From M0108 sp044228695 (GTDB lineage: Bacteria; Pseudomonadota; Gammaproteobacteria; Chromatiales; Chromatiaceae), in contig JBGAUK010000008.1 in assembly GCA_044228695.1 (NCBI GenBank), positions 1-64,000 on the forward strand: DNA of 64,000 nt, in the 5' to 3' direction. Position 1 is the stretch's first letter, and each line of letters begins with the position of its first letter. The notes below the pieces were generated by a model. That model did no database searches. It was not told the DNA's origin and saw only the letters and a list, made by a program, of their open reading frames with translations. Positions 1-8,841 of this stretch are shown here, in pieces. A program made the position numbers and the translations under genes.

Positions 1-22
1 GGCCGCGCACGCTAGCCTGTGA
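1..22 (+). CDS. 3' end of an upstream gene (possibly tpiA), partial
   Basis: One reading frame enters the window and ends in TGA at 20-22, seven nucleotides before secG. In many gammaproteobacteria tpiA lies directly before secG, so a triosephosphate isomerase C-terminus is the likely identity. Only six codons are visible and they carry no diagnostic residue, so this is context only. Confidence 0.25.
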
Positions 23-29
23 TTCTGAA

Positions 30-476
30 ATGCAGACCATACTGACCGTAGTACATCTCTTTCTGGCCTTGGGGCTTATTGGCCTGGTGTTGATTCAGCA
101 CGGTAAGGGCGCGGACATGGGCGCGGCCTTTGGCAGTGGCGCCTCTGCTACCGTTTTTGGAGCGCGCGGTTCGGGTAATTTCCTGTCCCGGACCACCGGT
201 ATCCTGGCGGCATTGTTTTTTGTCACCAGCATGGTTCTCGCCTATTATGCGTCCCAGGTTGGCGAGCCGGTGGGGCTCATGGATAAGCTTGATCAAGTAC
301 CGGTAGCGCCATTGGCGAAGCCGTCCGAAATGCCAGCGGTTGATCCAGTGCCCTCGCCTGTATCGAGCGTGAAGGGTTCTCCCGAAATACCGCCAGTGGC
401 GGCCCCGGTCGAGATCATCGAGGATGTCGAGGTTGTGGTTCCTCCGGTTACGGAGACCCCGGCCCCTAAGAAGTAA
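30..476 (+). CDS. secG: Preprotein translocase subunit SecG
   Basis: SecG is the small membrane subunit of the SecYEG channel and assists SecA-driven export. The 148-residue product has two hydrophobic segments (about residues 4-24 and 54-75). They flank the conserved cytoplasmic loop with the family pattern LIQHGKGADMGAAFG, then GSGNFLSR. The C-terminal 70 residues form a Pro/Ala/Val-rich acidic tail, which makes it longer than the roughly 110 residues of E. coli SecG; such tails vary between species. ATG 30 is the only start that keeps the first membrane segment. A tRNA-Leu gene follows 10 bp later, the usual secG-tRNA-Leu-nuo order of gammaproteobacteria. Confidence 0.95.
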   Translation: MQTILTVVHLFLALGLIGLVLIQHGKGADMGAAFGSGASATVFGARGSGNFLSRTTGILAALFFVTSMVLAYYASQVGEPVGLMDKLDQVPVAPLAKPSEMPAVDPVPSPVSSVKGSPEIPPVAAPVEIIEDVEVVVPPVTETPAPKK

Positions 477-486
477 TGAAGTTTTA

Positions 487-571
487 GCCGACGTGGTGGA
501 ATTGGTAGACACGCTATCTTGAGGGGGTAGTGGCGCAAGCCGTGCCGGTTCGAGTCCGGCCGTCGGCACCA
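487..571 (+). tRNA. tRNA-Leu (anticodon GAG)
   Basis: The acceptor arms GCCGACG (487-493) and CGTCGGC (561-567) pair perfectly and are followed by an encoded ACCA. The anticodon stem CTATC/GGTAG encloses the loop TTGAGGG, giving anticodon GAG, which reads CUC/CUU leucine codons. The long variable arm is typical of class II tRNA-Leu. The T loop reads GGTTCGAGTCC. Length is 85 nt including CCA. Confidence 0.97.
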
Positions 572-581
572 ATTTAGATGA

Positions 582-613
582 GGCAGGTCGTGAAAATGAC
601 CTGCCCTTTTTTT
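582..613 (+). terminator. Intrinsic terminator after secG-tRNA-Leu
   Basis: A perfect 8-bp stem (582-589 with 598-605) with an 8-nt loop is followed by one C and seven Ts (607-613). It sits 11 nt past the tRNA-Leu 3' end and separates the secG/tRNA transcript from nuo. Confidence 0.93.
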
Positions 614-687
614 GCCCAAGCTGTGGGTACTGTATCCCCTAATCCGTAACTCACTGATTTGTATTTTGAAAGCGCGGATGTTTCGGC

Positions 688-717
688 TTGACATATGTCA
701 AGAAGCTGCACTAGACT
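688..717 (+). promoter_or_regulatory. nuo operon promoter with FNR-type palindrome
   Basis: A perfect -35 box TTGACA (688-693) is followed at 18 bp by TAGACT (712-717) as a -10 candidate. That places transcription start near 724, with a leader of about 47 nt before the nuoA GTG. The -35 lies inside a perfect 14-bp palindrome, TTGACATATGTCAA (688-701), which matches the FNR/ANR/DNR family pattern TTGAY-N4-RTCAA. Its centre is about 30 bp before the inferred start, a position normally associated with repression. Protein binding is inference. Confidence 0.6.
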
Positions 718-770
718 TCATCATCCGCGTTGTAATGACTCCGTAAGAATTCAACAGCAAGGGGAAGTGG

Positions 771-1127
771 GTGCTAGAAAACTACCTTCCAATTCTGATT
801 TTCATGATCATCGGCTTGCTGGTGGGCGGGGGTGCCATGGCCGCTGGCTTTGTCCTTGCGGAGCGCCGCCCCGATCCACATAAAGACGGTCCTTACGAAT
901 GCGGCTTTGAAGCCTTCGAAAGCGCGCGTCTCAAGTTCGATGTCCGCTACTATCTGGTCGCCATCCTCTTTATCATTTTTGACTTGGAAATCGCCTTCCT
1001 TTTCCCTTGGGCCGTCGCCTTGGAAGGTCTGGGGCTGGTGGGTTTCACGGCCATGGTGATTTTCCTCGCTATCCTCGTAGTCGGTTTTATCTATGAGTGG
1101 AAGAAGGGGGCCTTGGAATGGGAATAG
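771..1127 (+). CDS. nuoA: NADH-quinone oxidoreductase subunit A
   Basis: NuoA is a small membrane-arm subunit of complex I at the junction with the peripheral arm. The 118-residue product has three hydrophobic segments and the family motif DGPYECG at residues 39-45, followed later by FDLEIAFLFPWA. Translation starts at GTG 771, preceded by AGGGGAAG at 760-767 as a ribosome binding site. The gene overlaps nuoB by 10 nt, which suggests coupled translation. First gene of the nuo operon. Confidence 0.96.
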   Translation: MLENYLPILIFMIIGLLVGGGAMAAGFVLAERRPDPHKDGPYECGFEAFESARLKFDVRYYLVAILFIIFDLEIAFLFPWAVALEGLGLVGFTAMVIFLAILVVGFIYEWKKGALEWE

Positions 1128-1594
1128 CCGGTATCCTCGAACAGGGCGTGATTACCACCACGGCCGACAAACTCATTAACTGGGCGCGCACCGGGTCCAT
1201 GTGGCCCATGACCTTTGGTCTCGCCTGTTGCGCCGTGGAGATGATGCAGGCCGGTGCCGCCCGCTACGACCTTGATCGCTTCGGCATGATTTTCCGACCC
1301 AGCCCCCGTCAATCCGACGTCATGATTGTTGCGGGCACCCTCTGCAATAAAATGGCCCCGGCCTTGCGGAGGGTCTATGACCAGATGTCGGAGCCGCGCT
1401 GGGTCATCTCCATGGGCTCATGTGCCAATGGGGGCGGCTATTACCATTATTCCTATTCGGTGGTGCGCGGATGCGACCGCATCGTCCCGGTCGATATCTA
1501 TGTTCCGGGCTGCCCGCCCACGGCCGAGGCCCTGCTTTACGGCATCCTGCAGTTGCATAACAAGATCCGCCGTACCAACACCATAGCCCGCTGA
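1118..1594 (+). CDS. nuoB: NADH-quinone oxidoreductase subunit B (N2 cluster)
   Basis: NuoB carries the terminal 4Fe-4S cluster N2 that passes electrons to quinone. ATG 1118 (MGIAGILEQ) gives 158 residues, the normal family length; an in-frame GTG at 1097 would add seven residues without homology. The four N2 ligands are visible: adjacent Cys37-Cys38 in LACCAVEMM, Cys102 in MGSCANGGG, and Cys132 in VPGCPPTAE. The gene begins inside the end of nuoA and is followed 13 nt later by nuoC. Confidence 0.97.
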   Translation: MGIAGILEQGVITTTADKLINWARTGSMWPMTFGLACCAVEMMQAGAARYDLDRFGMIFRPSPRQSDVMIVAGTLCNKMAPALRRVYDQMSEPRWVISMGSCANGGGYYHYSYSVVRGCDRIVPVDIYVPGCPPTAEALLYGILQLHNKIRRTNTIAR

Positions 1595-1607
1595 GCAGCC
1601 AGTCGCC

Positions 1608-2318
1608 ATGTCACATCAGGAATCGAGAACCGGCGATGCGCGACAAGACGCGCTCGTGGATGCGATCGACCGGCACTTCGCGGGAAGCGATTATCATTTG
1701 GAGTTCAGTCGCGGGGAGATGACGCTGGTTACCCAGGCGGAGGCCTGGCACGAGCAGGCTCTGATCCTCCGCGATCACCCGGATTTCCTGTTCCAGCAAC
1801 TCACGGATGTCTGTGGCGTGGATTTTGCCGCCTACGGCCAGTCCGAGTGGGAGACGGAGGCGGCCTCCAGTACCGGCTTCGGACGTGGTGCCGAGAGGAG
1901 CGAGGTGCTTGCTGCCGATGATGCCAAACGATTTGCCTCGGTCTATCATTTGCTGTCGATGAGCCATAACCGCCGGCTGCGGATTCGGGTCCAACTGGAG
2001 GGCCCGCAGCCCATGGTGGATTCGGTGGTGGATATCTGGAGTGTGGCCAACTGGTTCGAGCGCGAGGCCTTCGACCTCTTCGGCATCCTCTATCGGGGTC
2101 ATCCGGATCTCCGCCGCATCCTCACCGACTATGGTTTTGTCGGTCACCCCTTCCGCAAGGACTTCCCGGTTTCGGGCCATGTCGAGATGCGCTATGACCC
2201 GGATCTTGCCCGCGTGGTCTATGAGCCGGTCAGTATTGAGCCCCGCGTCCTGGTGGCGCGCGTAATTCGCTCCGATAGCCGCTTTGGCGACGCCTCGCTG
2301 GACCGCCCCCATGCCTGA
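1608..2318 (+). CDS. nuoC: NADH-quinone oxidoreductase subunit C
   Basis: NuoC is a connecting subunit of the peripheral arm of complex I and corresponds to the 30-kDa subunit of mitochondria. The 236-residue product has the family core near residues 140-190, with the motif WFEREAFDLFGI and then HPDLRRILTDYGFVGHPFRKDFP. A variable Ala/Ser/Glu-rich insertion sits around residues 80-105. It is a separate gene, not fused to nuoD as in E. coli, and overlaps nuoD by 8 nt. Confidence 0.96.
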   Translation: MSHQESRTGDARQDALVDAIDRHFAGSDYHLEFSRGEMTLVTQAEAWHEQALILRDHPDFLFQQLTDVCGVDFAAYGQSEWETEAASSTGFGRGAERSEVLAADDAKRFASVYHLLSMSHNRRLRIRVQLEGPQPMVDSVVDIWSVANWFEREAFDLFGILYRGHPDLRRILTDYGFVGHPFRKDFPVSGHVEMRYDPDLARVVYEPVSIEPRVLVARVIRSDSRFGDASLDRPHA

Positions 2319-3570
2319 GATTCGTAATTACACCCTGAACTTTGGGCCCCAGCACCCTGCCGCCCATGGCGTCTTGCGCCTGGTGCTGGAGATGGATGGC
2401 GAGGTGATCGTCCGGGCCGATCCCCATGTCGGGCTGCTCCATCGGGGTACCGAGAAGCTGGCGGAGACCAAGCCCTACAACCAGAGCATTGGCTACATGG
2501 ATCGCTTGGACTATATGTCCATGCTTTGCAACGAGCATGGCTATGTCATGGCCATCGAGCGTTTGCTGGGGATCGAGGCGCCGATTCGCGCTCAATATAT
2601 TCGTACCCTGTTCGACGAGATCACCCGTCTCCTCAACCACCTGCTGTGGCTGGGGACCCATGGTCTGGACGTGGGCGCCATGACCATGTTCATCTATTGC
2701 TTCCGTGAGCGCGAAGACCTCATGGACTGCTACGAGGCGGTCTCCGGTGCGCGGATGCATGCGGGCTATTATCGGCCCGGCGGCGTCTATCGGGATCTGC
2801 CGGAGCAGATGCCCCGTTATCGCGAAGAGCCCAGCAAGTGGCATAGTGCCGCGGATTTTGCCCGGCGCAACGAGTCGCGCCAGGGATCGCTGCTGGACTT
2901 CATCGAAGACTTTACCCTGCGGTTCCCCGGTTACGTCGATGAGTACGAGACTCTGCTCACGGATAATCGCATCTGGAAGCAGCGTACCGTGGGTATTGGC
3001 GTCGTCTCGCCGGAGCGTGCCCTCCAACTCGGATTTACGGGCCCCATGATCCGGGGCTCTGGCTTTGCCTGGGACTTGCGGAAGAAACAGCCCTACGCCG
3101 CCTACGACTTGGTGGATTTCGATATCCCGGTGGGGCAGAACGGTGACAGCTACGATCGTTACCTGGTGCGGGTCGAGGAGATGCGCCAATCCAACCGCAT
3201 CATGAAACAGTGCGTCGAATGGCTGCGGGCCAACCCGGGACCCGTCATGATCGACGACCATAAGATAGCCCCACCGCCTCGCGCCGAGATGAAGGGCGAC
3301 ATGGAAGCCCTTATTCATCACTTCAAGCTCTTCACCGAGGGCTATTGCCCGCCCGCCGGCGAGGTCTATGCCGCGGTAGAGGCCCCCAAGGGGGAGTTTG
3401 GCGTCTATCTGATCTCGGACGGGGCCAATAAGCCCTACCGGGTCAAAATTCGCGCACCGGGCTTTGCCCACCTTTCGGCCATGGACGAGATGGCGCGTGG
3501 GCACATGCTGGCGGACGTGGTGGCCATCATTGGCACCATGGACATCGTATTTGGGGAGATTGACCGCTGA
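2311..3570 (+). CDS. nuoD: NADH-quinone oxidoreductase subunit D
   Basis: NuoD forms the quinone-binding cavity with NuoB (49-kDa subunit family). ATG 2311 begins MPEIRNYTLNFGPQHPAAHG, the standard N-terminus; an in-frame ATG at 2284 would add residues inside nuoC that do not belong to the family. The 419 residues contain HVGLLHRGTEKLAE, whose His and Tyr environment lines the quinone site, and the C-terminus ends in GEIDR as in homologues. The stop overlaps the nuoE start (ATGA). Confidence 0.97.
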   Translation: MPEIRNYTLNFGPQHPAAHGVLRLVLEMDGEVIVRADPHVGLLHRGTEKLAETKPYNQSIGYMDRLDYMSMLCNEHGYVMAIERLLGIEAPIRAQYIRTLFDEITRLLNHLLWLGTHGLDVGAMTMFIYCFREREDLMDCYEAVSGARMHAGYYRPGGVYRDLPEQMPRYREEPSKWHSAADFARRNESRQGSLLDFIEDFTLRFPGYVDEYETLLTDNRIWKQRTVGIGVVSPERALQLGFTGPMIRGSGFAWDLRKKQPYAAYDLVDFDIPVGQNGDSYDRYLVRVEEMRQSNRIMKQCVEWLRANPGPVMIDDHKIAPPPRAEMKGDMEALIHHFKLFTEGYCPPAGEVYAAVEAPKGEFGVYLISDGANKPYRVKIRAPGFAHLSAMDEMARGHMLADVVAIIGTMDIVFGEIDR

Positions 3571-4100
3571 TGAGCTTCAGAAGCGCACCCCTGACCGTCC
3601 CGGTCCCGAGCGAGGTTAAAGCAGGTCTCTTTGACGCCACGATTCGTGCCGCCATTGACGCCCATATCGCCCGCTATCCTGACGAGTGGAAGCAGTCGGC
3701 GGTCATGCCGGCCCTGACCCTGGTGCAGGACTGGAACGGCGGCTGGCTGTCGCGGGAACTGATGGACGACGTCGCCCGCTATCTGGATATGCCGGCGATC
3801 GCCGTCTATGAGGTGGCGACCTTTTACAACATGTACGACCTTGAGCCCACGGCCAAGAATAAAGTCTGTGTCTGTAATAGCATTTCCTGCATGTTGAACG
3901 GTTCGGAAGAACTCATCGCGCACGTCGAACACAAATACGGCCTCAAACCCGGCCAGACCAGCGCCGATGGCCGCTTTACCTTCAAGGAGGTGGAGTGCCT
4001 GGGCGCCTGCCGTGATGCGCCGGCGGTACTGGTGGGGCGGACCTATCACGAGGGGCTGACCCCCGAGGCCTTGGACAAGCTGATCGAGGGGCTGGGTTAA
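3570..4100 (+). CDS. nuoE: NADH-quinone oxidoreductase subunit E (N1a cluster)
   Basis: NuoE carries the 2Fe-2S cluster N1a in the NADH-oxidising module. The 176-residue product has the thioredoxin-like C-terminal fold with ligands Cys102 and Cys107 (CNSISC) and Cys143 and Cys147 (CLGAC). An additional Cys100 is present. The N-terminal helical domain contains the conserved YPDEWKQSAVMPAL stretch. ATG 3570 overlaps the nuoD stop, and the TAA stop overlaps the nuoF start. Confidence 0.97.
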   Translation: MSFRSAPLTVPVPSEVKAGLFDATIRAAIDAHIARYPDEWKQSAVMPALTLVQDWNGGWLSRELMDDVARYLDMPAIAVYEVATFYNMYDLEPTAKNKVCVCNSISCMLNGSEELIAHVEHKYGLKPGQTSADGRFTFKEVECLGACRDAPAVLVGRTYHEGLTPEALDKLIEGLG

Positions 4101-5383
4101 TGGACGAGCGTCAGAACACTGTCTGTTTCCGCACCCTGCATCTGGATCAGCCTTGGACACTGGCGGCCTATCGCAGTGTCGGCGGCTATAGCCAGTGGGA
4201 GAAAATTCTGCGGGAGCGGACGGATCCCAACGACATCATTAGTGAGTTGAAGCTCTCCAATCTGCGTGGGCGGGGCGGGGCGGGCTTCCCGACGGGGCTC
4301 AAGTGGAGCTTTATGCCGCGCAAGGAGCCGGGCCAAAAGTACCTGGTCTGCAATTCGGACGAGGGCGAGCCGGGCACTTGCAAGGACCGTGACATCCTGC
4401 GCTACAACCCGCATCAGCTTATCGAGGGCATGGCCATCGCGGGTTACTGCATTGGCGCCACGGTGGGCTACAACTACATCCGGGGTGAGTTTTACGAACC
4501 GATCGCCCGCTTCGAGGGCGCCCTGAGCGAGGCCTACCAGGCGGGTCTGCTGGGCCGTGACATCGCCGCTAGTGGCGTTGATTTCGACCTTTATGTCCAT
4601 CTGGGTGCCGGTGCCTATATCTGTGGCGAGGAGACGGCGTTACTGGAGTCTCTGGAGGGAAAAAAGGGGCAGCCCCGTTACAAGCCGCCCTTCCCGGCCC
4701 AGGTGGGGCTCTATGGCCAGCCCACCACCATCAATAACACCGAATCCCTGGCCTCGGTTCCCGTGATTCTGGAGCGGGGCGGTCAGTGGTTCCTGGAGCA
4801 GGGTCTGCCCAATAACGGTGGACTCAAGCTCTTTTCCGTGACGGGGCATGTCGAGAAACCGGACAATTTCGAGGTGCCACTGGGTACCCCCTTCAAAGAC
4901 CTGCTGGCCATGGCCGGTGGCGTCAAGGGCGGGCGCAAGCTCAAGGCGGTGATCCCCGGCGGTTCATCGACCCCGGTGGTGCCGGGGGATGTCATGATGG
5001 GCGTCACCATGGACTATGACGCCATTGCCAAGATCGGGTCCATGCTGGGTTCGGGGGCGGTCATCGTCCTCGCCGAGGGTACCGACATGGTCAAGGTCCT
5101 GTCTAATCTGTCGCATTTCTACGCCGCCGAGTCTTGCGGCCAATGCACGCCTTGCCGCGAGGGTACAGGCTGGCTGGCGCGGGTGCTGCACCGCATCCTG
5201 CATGGCCAAGGCCGACCAGAGGATCTCGAGCTCCTCGATACCGTGGCGGGCCATATTGGCGGACGCACCATTTGTGCCCTGGGGGATGCCGCGGCCATGC
5301 CGGTGCAGAGCTTCCTCAAGCATTATCGGCACGAATTCGCCCATTACATCGAACATGGCAGGGGCCTGGTCGAGGTCGCATGA
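4100..5383 (+). CDS. nuoF: NADH-quinone oxidoreductase subunit F (NADH/FMN, N3)
   Basis: NuoF binds NADH and FMN and holds the 4Fe-4S cluster N3. In the 427 residues the FMN/NADH loop GRGGAGFPTG is near residue 55, followed by NSDEGEPGTCKDRDI. The cluster motif SCGQCTPCREG is near residues 345-355, with the fourth ligand in TICALGD near residue 391. The gene starts on the nuoE stop and is followed by a 28-nt gap before nuoG. Confidence 0.97.
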   Translation: MDERQNTVCFRTLHLDQPWTLAAYRSVGGYSQWEKILRERTDPNDIISELKLSNLRGRGGAGFPTGLKWSFMPRKEPGQKYLVCNSDEGEPGTCKDRDILRYNPHQLIEGMAIAGYCIGATVGYNYIRGEFYEPIARFEGALSEAYQAGLLGRDIAASGVDFDLYVHLGAGAYICGEETALLESLEGKKGQPRYKPPFPAQVGLYGQPTTINNTESLASVPVILERGGQWFLEQGLPNNGGLKLFSVTGHVEKPDNFEVPLGTPFKDLLAMAGGVKGGRKLKAVIPGGSSTPVVPGDVMMGVTMDYDAIAKIGSMLGSGAVIVLAEGTDMVKVLSNLSHFYAAESCGQCTPCREGTGWLARVLHRILHGQGRPEDLELLDTVAGHIGGRTICALGDAAAMPVQSFLKHYRHEFAHYIEHGRGLVEVA

Positions 5384-5411
5384 AAGGGCAGCCTCCCACT
5401 GAGATAGCGCA

Positions 5412-7775
5412 ATGACGGACAAGGTCACAATCGATATCGACGGTCGCGTTTGCGAGGCGCACCCGGGAGAGATGGTCATCGCGGTCGCCGATCGCGAGGG
5501 GATCCCTATCCCGCGCTTCTGCTACCACAAAAAGCTGTCCATTGCCGCTAATTGCCGCATGTGCCTGGTGGAAGTGGAGCAGAACGGGCGTCCCTTCCCC
5601 AAGCCCGTTCCAGCCTGCTCCACCCCCGTCTGCGCCGGTCTCAAGGTTCTGACCCGTTCGCCTAGGGCGCTGGAGGCCCAGAAGGGAACCATGGAGTTCC
5701 TGCTCATCAATCACCCCCTGGATTGCCCGATTTGCGATCAGGGTGGGGAGTGCGAGTTGCAGGATGTCGCCATGGGCTACGGCCGTGACGTCTCGCGTTA
5801 CATCGAGGGCAAGCGGGTCGTACAGGACGAGAATCTGGGCGCCCTCATCGCTACCGACATGACGCGATGCATTCATTGCACCCGCTGCGTGCGGTTCGGC
5901 GCCGAGATCGCCGGTGTGCGTGAACTCGGTGCCACCGGGCGTGGCGAGCATGTCCGTATCGGTACCTTCGTCGAACATGCCATGGCCCATGAGCTGTCCG
6001 GCAACATCATCGACCTCTGCCCGGTTGGCGCCCTGACCTCCAAGCCCTACCGATTCCAGGCCCGTGCCTGGGAGCTTAGCCAGTTCGAGGGCCTGGCACC
6101 CCATGATGGTCTGGGTTCGAACCTCCATTTGCATGTGCGCCGCAACCAGGTGATGCGGGTCCACCCGCGCGACAACGAGGCCATCAACGAGACTTGGATT
6201 TCGGACCGGGACCGCTTTAGCTACGAGGGCCTCTACACCGAGGACCGGCTGCTGACGCCCCTGGTCAAGAAGGACGGTGCCTGGCAGGCCATTGGCTGGT
6301 CGGAGGCCCTGCAACTGGCCGCCACCCAACTCAAAGCCGCCGGCAGCCAGCTCGGGGCCTTGATTTCACCCGCCGCAACCCTGGAAGAGATGTTCCTGGC
6401 CCAGAAACTGGTGCGCGGCCTGGGCTCCGCCGACATCGATACCCGGCTACGCCAGCAGGACTTTCGCGGCGACGCCACGGATCCCTTGCTGCCCTGGCTG
6501 GGGCTGGCCATCGCCGATGTCGAGAAGCAGGGGGCCATCCTGCTGGTCGGTTCGGATATCCGCGCCGAAATTCCCTTGCTGGCCCATCGCATCCGTAAGG
6601 CGGTCATGGACAGCCAGGCCAGGGTCATGATCATCAACCCCTACGCCTTGGCCCTGACCTTCCCGGCGGAGCAATTTACCGGTACCCCCACGGCCAATCT
6701 CGGGGACCTGGCGGCTATCGCCAAGGCCCTGGGTGCCAAGGGCGGGCCTGGCAGTGTCAAGGACCTCATCGCCCACGCCAAGCCGAGTGATCGGCATCAG
6801 GCGAGTGCCCAAGCCTTGCTGCAGGCCGAATCCGGGGTGGTCCTGCTGGGCGCCCTGGCGGCGGCCCATCCCGACTATGCCCTCCTAAAGGCCTTGGCGA
6901 GCGTCATTGCTAAGGCGGCCAAGCTTGAGCTGGGCTTTTTGCCGGCGGCGGCCAATGCCACGGGTGCCGCTCTGGCGGGGGCCCTGCCTCAGGTTGAGCC
7001 GGGCGCCAGGGCGGCAGCCACTCCTGGTGCCGCGGTTGACACCCTGCTAAACGCGCCCCGCAAGGCCTATCTGCTGTGGAATGTCGAACCGGGTCATGAC
7101 CTGGTCGACCCGGCCCTGGCCGCCAAGGCCTTGGGCCAGGCGGATTTCGTCCTGGCCTGCGTGTCCCATCGTGGCGCCTCCGTCGAGGCGGTTGCCGATT
7201 TGATGCTGCCCATTGCCGCCTTTGCCGAGACCTCGGGCACCCTGGTCAATGCCGAACTGACCTGGCAGGCATTTCGGGGCGTCGTCCCCCCGCCGGGCGA
7301 GGCGCGACCAGGTTGGAAGATCCTGAGGGTTCTGGGCAACCTCCTGAATCTCGAGGGTTTCGACCAGGATAGTTCACTCCAGGTGGCTGACGAGGTGCGC
7401 GCCCTTTGCGAGGGTGTCAGCCCGAGCAATGCCTTGCGCGGGCATGTCAAGGCCAAGCCCGTGGCGCAGGCGGACCTGTGGCGCCTCGGCAACGTGCCCC
7501 TTTACCGGCTTGATGCCCTGGTGCGGCGCGCCCCGGCCCTGCAACGCGTCCCGGGCGCGGGGTGTTTCTCCGTCCATCTCCATCCCGATCAGGCCACCGC
7601 CCTGGGCCTGGTGGCGGGCGATGCCGTTACCATCAGCCAGGGTGAGGCCAGCGCCCGCAGTAAGGTCGCGCTGAGCGAGGCCGTCCCCCTGGGCTGCGCG
7701 CGCATTCCGGCGGCGGTGGCTGGCAGCGAGACCCTGGGCGTTCAGATCGGCCCCGTCGTGGTCACCAAGGCATGA
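5412..7775 (+). CDS. nuoG: NADH-quinone oxidoreductase subunit G
   Basis: NuoG is the large Fe-S subunit that wires NuoE/F to NuoI. It has 787 residues. The N-terminal 2Fe-2S domain has Cys37, Cys48, Cys51 and Cys69. The His-Cys3 site is His101, Cys105, Cys108 and Cys114. The next 4Fe-4S site is Cys153, Cys156, Cys159 and Cys203. The rest is a molybdopterin-oxidoreductase-like domain with an Ala-rich, weakly conserved middle (about 430-570), as usual in proteobacterial NuoG. No cofactor function is expected from that domain. Confidence 0.96.
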   Translation: MTDKVTIDIDGRVCEAHPGEMVIAVADREGIPIPRFCYHKKLSIAANCRMCLVEVEQNGRPFPKPVPACSTPVCAGLKVLTRSPRALEAQKGTMEFLLINHPLDCPICDQGGECELQDVAMGYGRDVSRYIEGKRVVQDENLGALIATDMTRCIHCTRCVRFGAEIAGVRELGATGRGEHVRIGTFVEHAMAHELSGNIIDLCPVGALTSKPYRFQARAWELSQFEGLAPHDGLGSNLHLHVRRNQVMRVHPRDNEAINETWISDRDRFSYEGLYTEDRLLTPLVKKDGAWQAIGWSEALQLAATQLKAAGSQLGALISPAATLEEMFLAQKLVRGLGSADIDTRLRQQDFRGDATDPLLPWLGLAIADVEKQGAILLVGSDIRAEIPLLAHRIRKAVMDSQARVMIINPYALALTFPAEQFTGTPTANLGDLAAIAKALGAKGGPGSVKDLIAHAKPSDRHQASAQALLQAESGVVLLGALAAAHPDYALLKALASVIAKAAKLELGFLPAAANATGAALAGALPQVEPGARAAATPGAAVDTLLNAPRKAYLLWNVEPGHDLVDPALAAKALGQADFVLACVSHRGASVEAVADLMLPIAAFAETSGTLVNAELTWQAFRGVVPPPGEARPGWKILRVLGNLLNLEGFDQDSSLQVADEVRALCEGVSPSNALRGHVKAKPVAQADLWRLGNVPLYRLDALVRRAPALQRVPGAGCFSVHLHPDQATALGLVAGDAVTISQGEASARSKVALSEAVPLGCARIPAAVAGSETLGVQIGPVVVTKA

Positions 7776-7789
7776 GAGCGGATTGAACC

Positions 7790-8824
7790 ATGATTGATCT
7801 CTGGAATTCCCTGCCGGAAGTCATCCGGATCCTGCTGAAGATCGTGGTGATCCTCGGGCCCCTCATGGGTCTGGTGGCCTACTACACCCTGGCGGAACGC
7901 AAGATCATCGGGTACATGCAGATCCGCATCGGCCCCAACCGGGTTGGTCCGCGCGGCCTGCTGCAGCCCATTGCCGATGCCCTCAAGCTGATGTTCAAGG
8001 AGATTATCCTGCCAACCCGGGCGGATAAGACCCTCTTTATCATCGCCCCGCTTTTGACCCTGGGTCCGGCCCTAGCGGCCTGGGCCGTCTTTCCCTTCGA
8101 CGAGGGCCTGGTGTTGGCGGATGTCGATGCCGGCCTGCTCTACATCCTGGCCTTGACCTCCCTGGGGGTATACGGCGTCATCATCGCGGGCTGGGCCTCC
8201 AATTCCAAATATGCCCTCTTGGGTGCCTTGCGTTCCGGGGCCCAGATCGTGGCTTACGAGATCGCCATGGGCTTCGCCCTGGTGGGCGTCCTGGTGGCTG
8301 CCGGCAGTCTTAATCTGGGTGACATCGTCCGGGCCCAGGAGGGCAACATCCTGACCTGGTTCTGGCTCCCGCTACTGCCCCTCTTTGGCGTCTATTTCAT
8401 CTCTGGCCTGGCCGAGACGAACCGCGCGCCCTTCGATGTGGCGGAGGGTGAGTCCGAGATCGTCGCGGGTTTCCATGTCGAATATTCCGGCATGACCTTC
8501 GCCGTCTTCTTCCTTGGCGAATACGCCAACATGATCCTCATCTCGGCCCTGTCCGCCCTCATGTTCCTGGGCGGCTGGCTGTCGCCCCTGCCGGCGGCCT
8601 GGGTTGAGGGCACTTTTCCGCTCGATAGTGGCTTCCATTGGCTGCTGATCAAGACCTTTTTCTTCATGTTTCTCTTCCTGTGGTTCCGTGCCACCTTCCC
8701 CAGATATCGCTACGACCAGATCATGCGCCTGGGTTGGAAGGTCTTCATCCCGATCACCATCGTCTGGATCCTGGTCGTCGGGCTCGCGGTCTTGTACAAG
8801 CTGCCCCCCTGGTGGTCGGCCTGA
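7790..8824 (+). CDS. nuoH: NADH-quinone oxidoreductase subunit H
   Basis: NuoH is the membrane subunit that caps the quinone tunnel and links to proton translocation. It has 344 residues with about eight hydrophobic segments. Family motifs include ERKIIGYMQIRIGPNRVGP near residue 36 and the acidic loop AETNRAPFDVAEGESEIV near residue 205, the quinone-site E-rich loop. It starts 14 nt after nuoG and is followed 17 nt later by nuoI. Confidence 0.97.
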   Translation: MIDLWNSLPEVIRILLKIVVILGPLMGLVAYYTLAERKIIGYMQIRIGPNRVGPRGLLQPIADALKLMFKEIILPTRADKTLFIIAPLLTLGPALAAWAVFPFDEGLVLADVDAGLLYILALTSLGVYGVIIAGWASNSKYALLGALRSGAQIVAYEIAMGFALVGVLVAAGSLNLGDIVRAQEGNILTWFWLPLLPLFGVYFISGLAETNRAPFDVAEGESEIVAGFHVEYSGMTFAVFFLGEYANMILISALSALMFLGGWLSPLPAAWVEGTFPLDSGFHWLLIKTFFFMFLFLWFRATFPRYRYDQIMRLGWKVFIPITIVWILVVGLAVLYKLPPWWSA

Positions 8825-8841
8825 CGGAGAGGGGATAGAGA

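Noticed and set aside
12..694. Open frames antisense to tRNA-Leu (12-572 and 293-694, minus strand)
   Set aside because: They contain GLEPARLAP- and CRRPDSNRHG-like strings, which are well-known false peptides from reverse-translated tRNA genes. They also overlap secG and the terminator.
2230..3504. 424-codon minus-strand open frame opposite nuoD
   Set aside because: High-GC antisense frame. nuoD has clear family motifs throughout.
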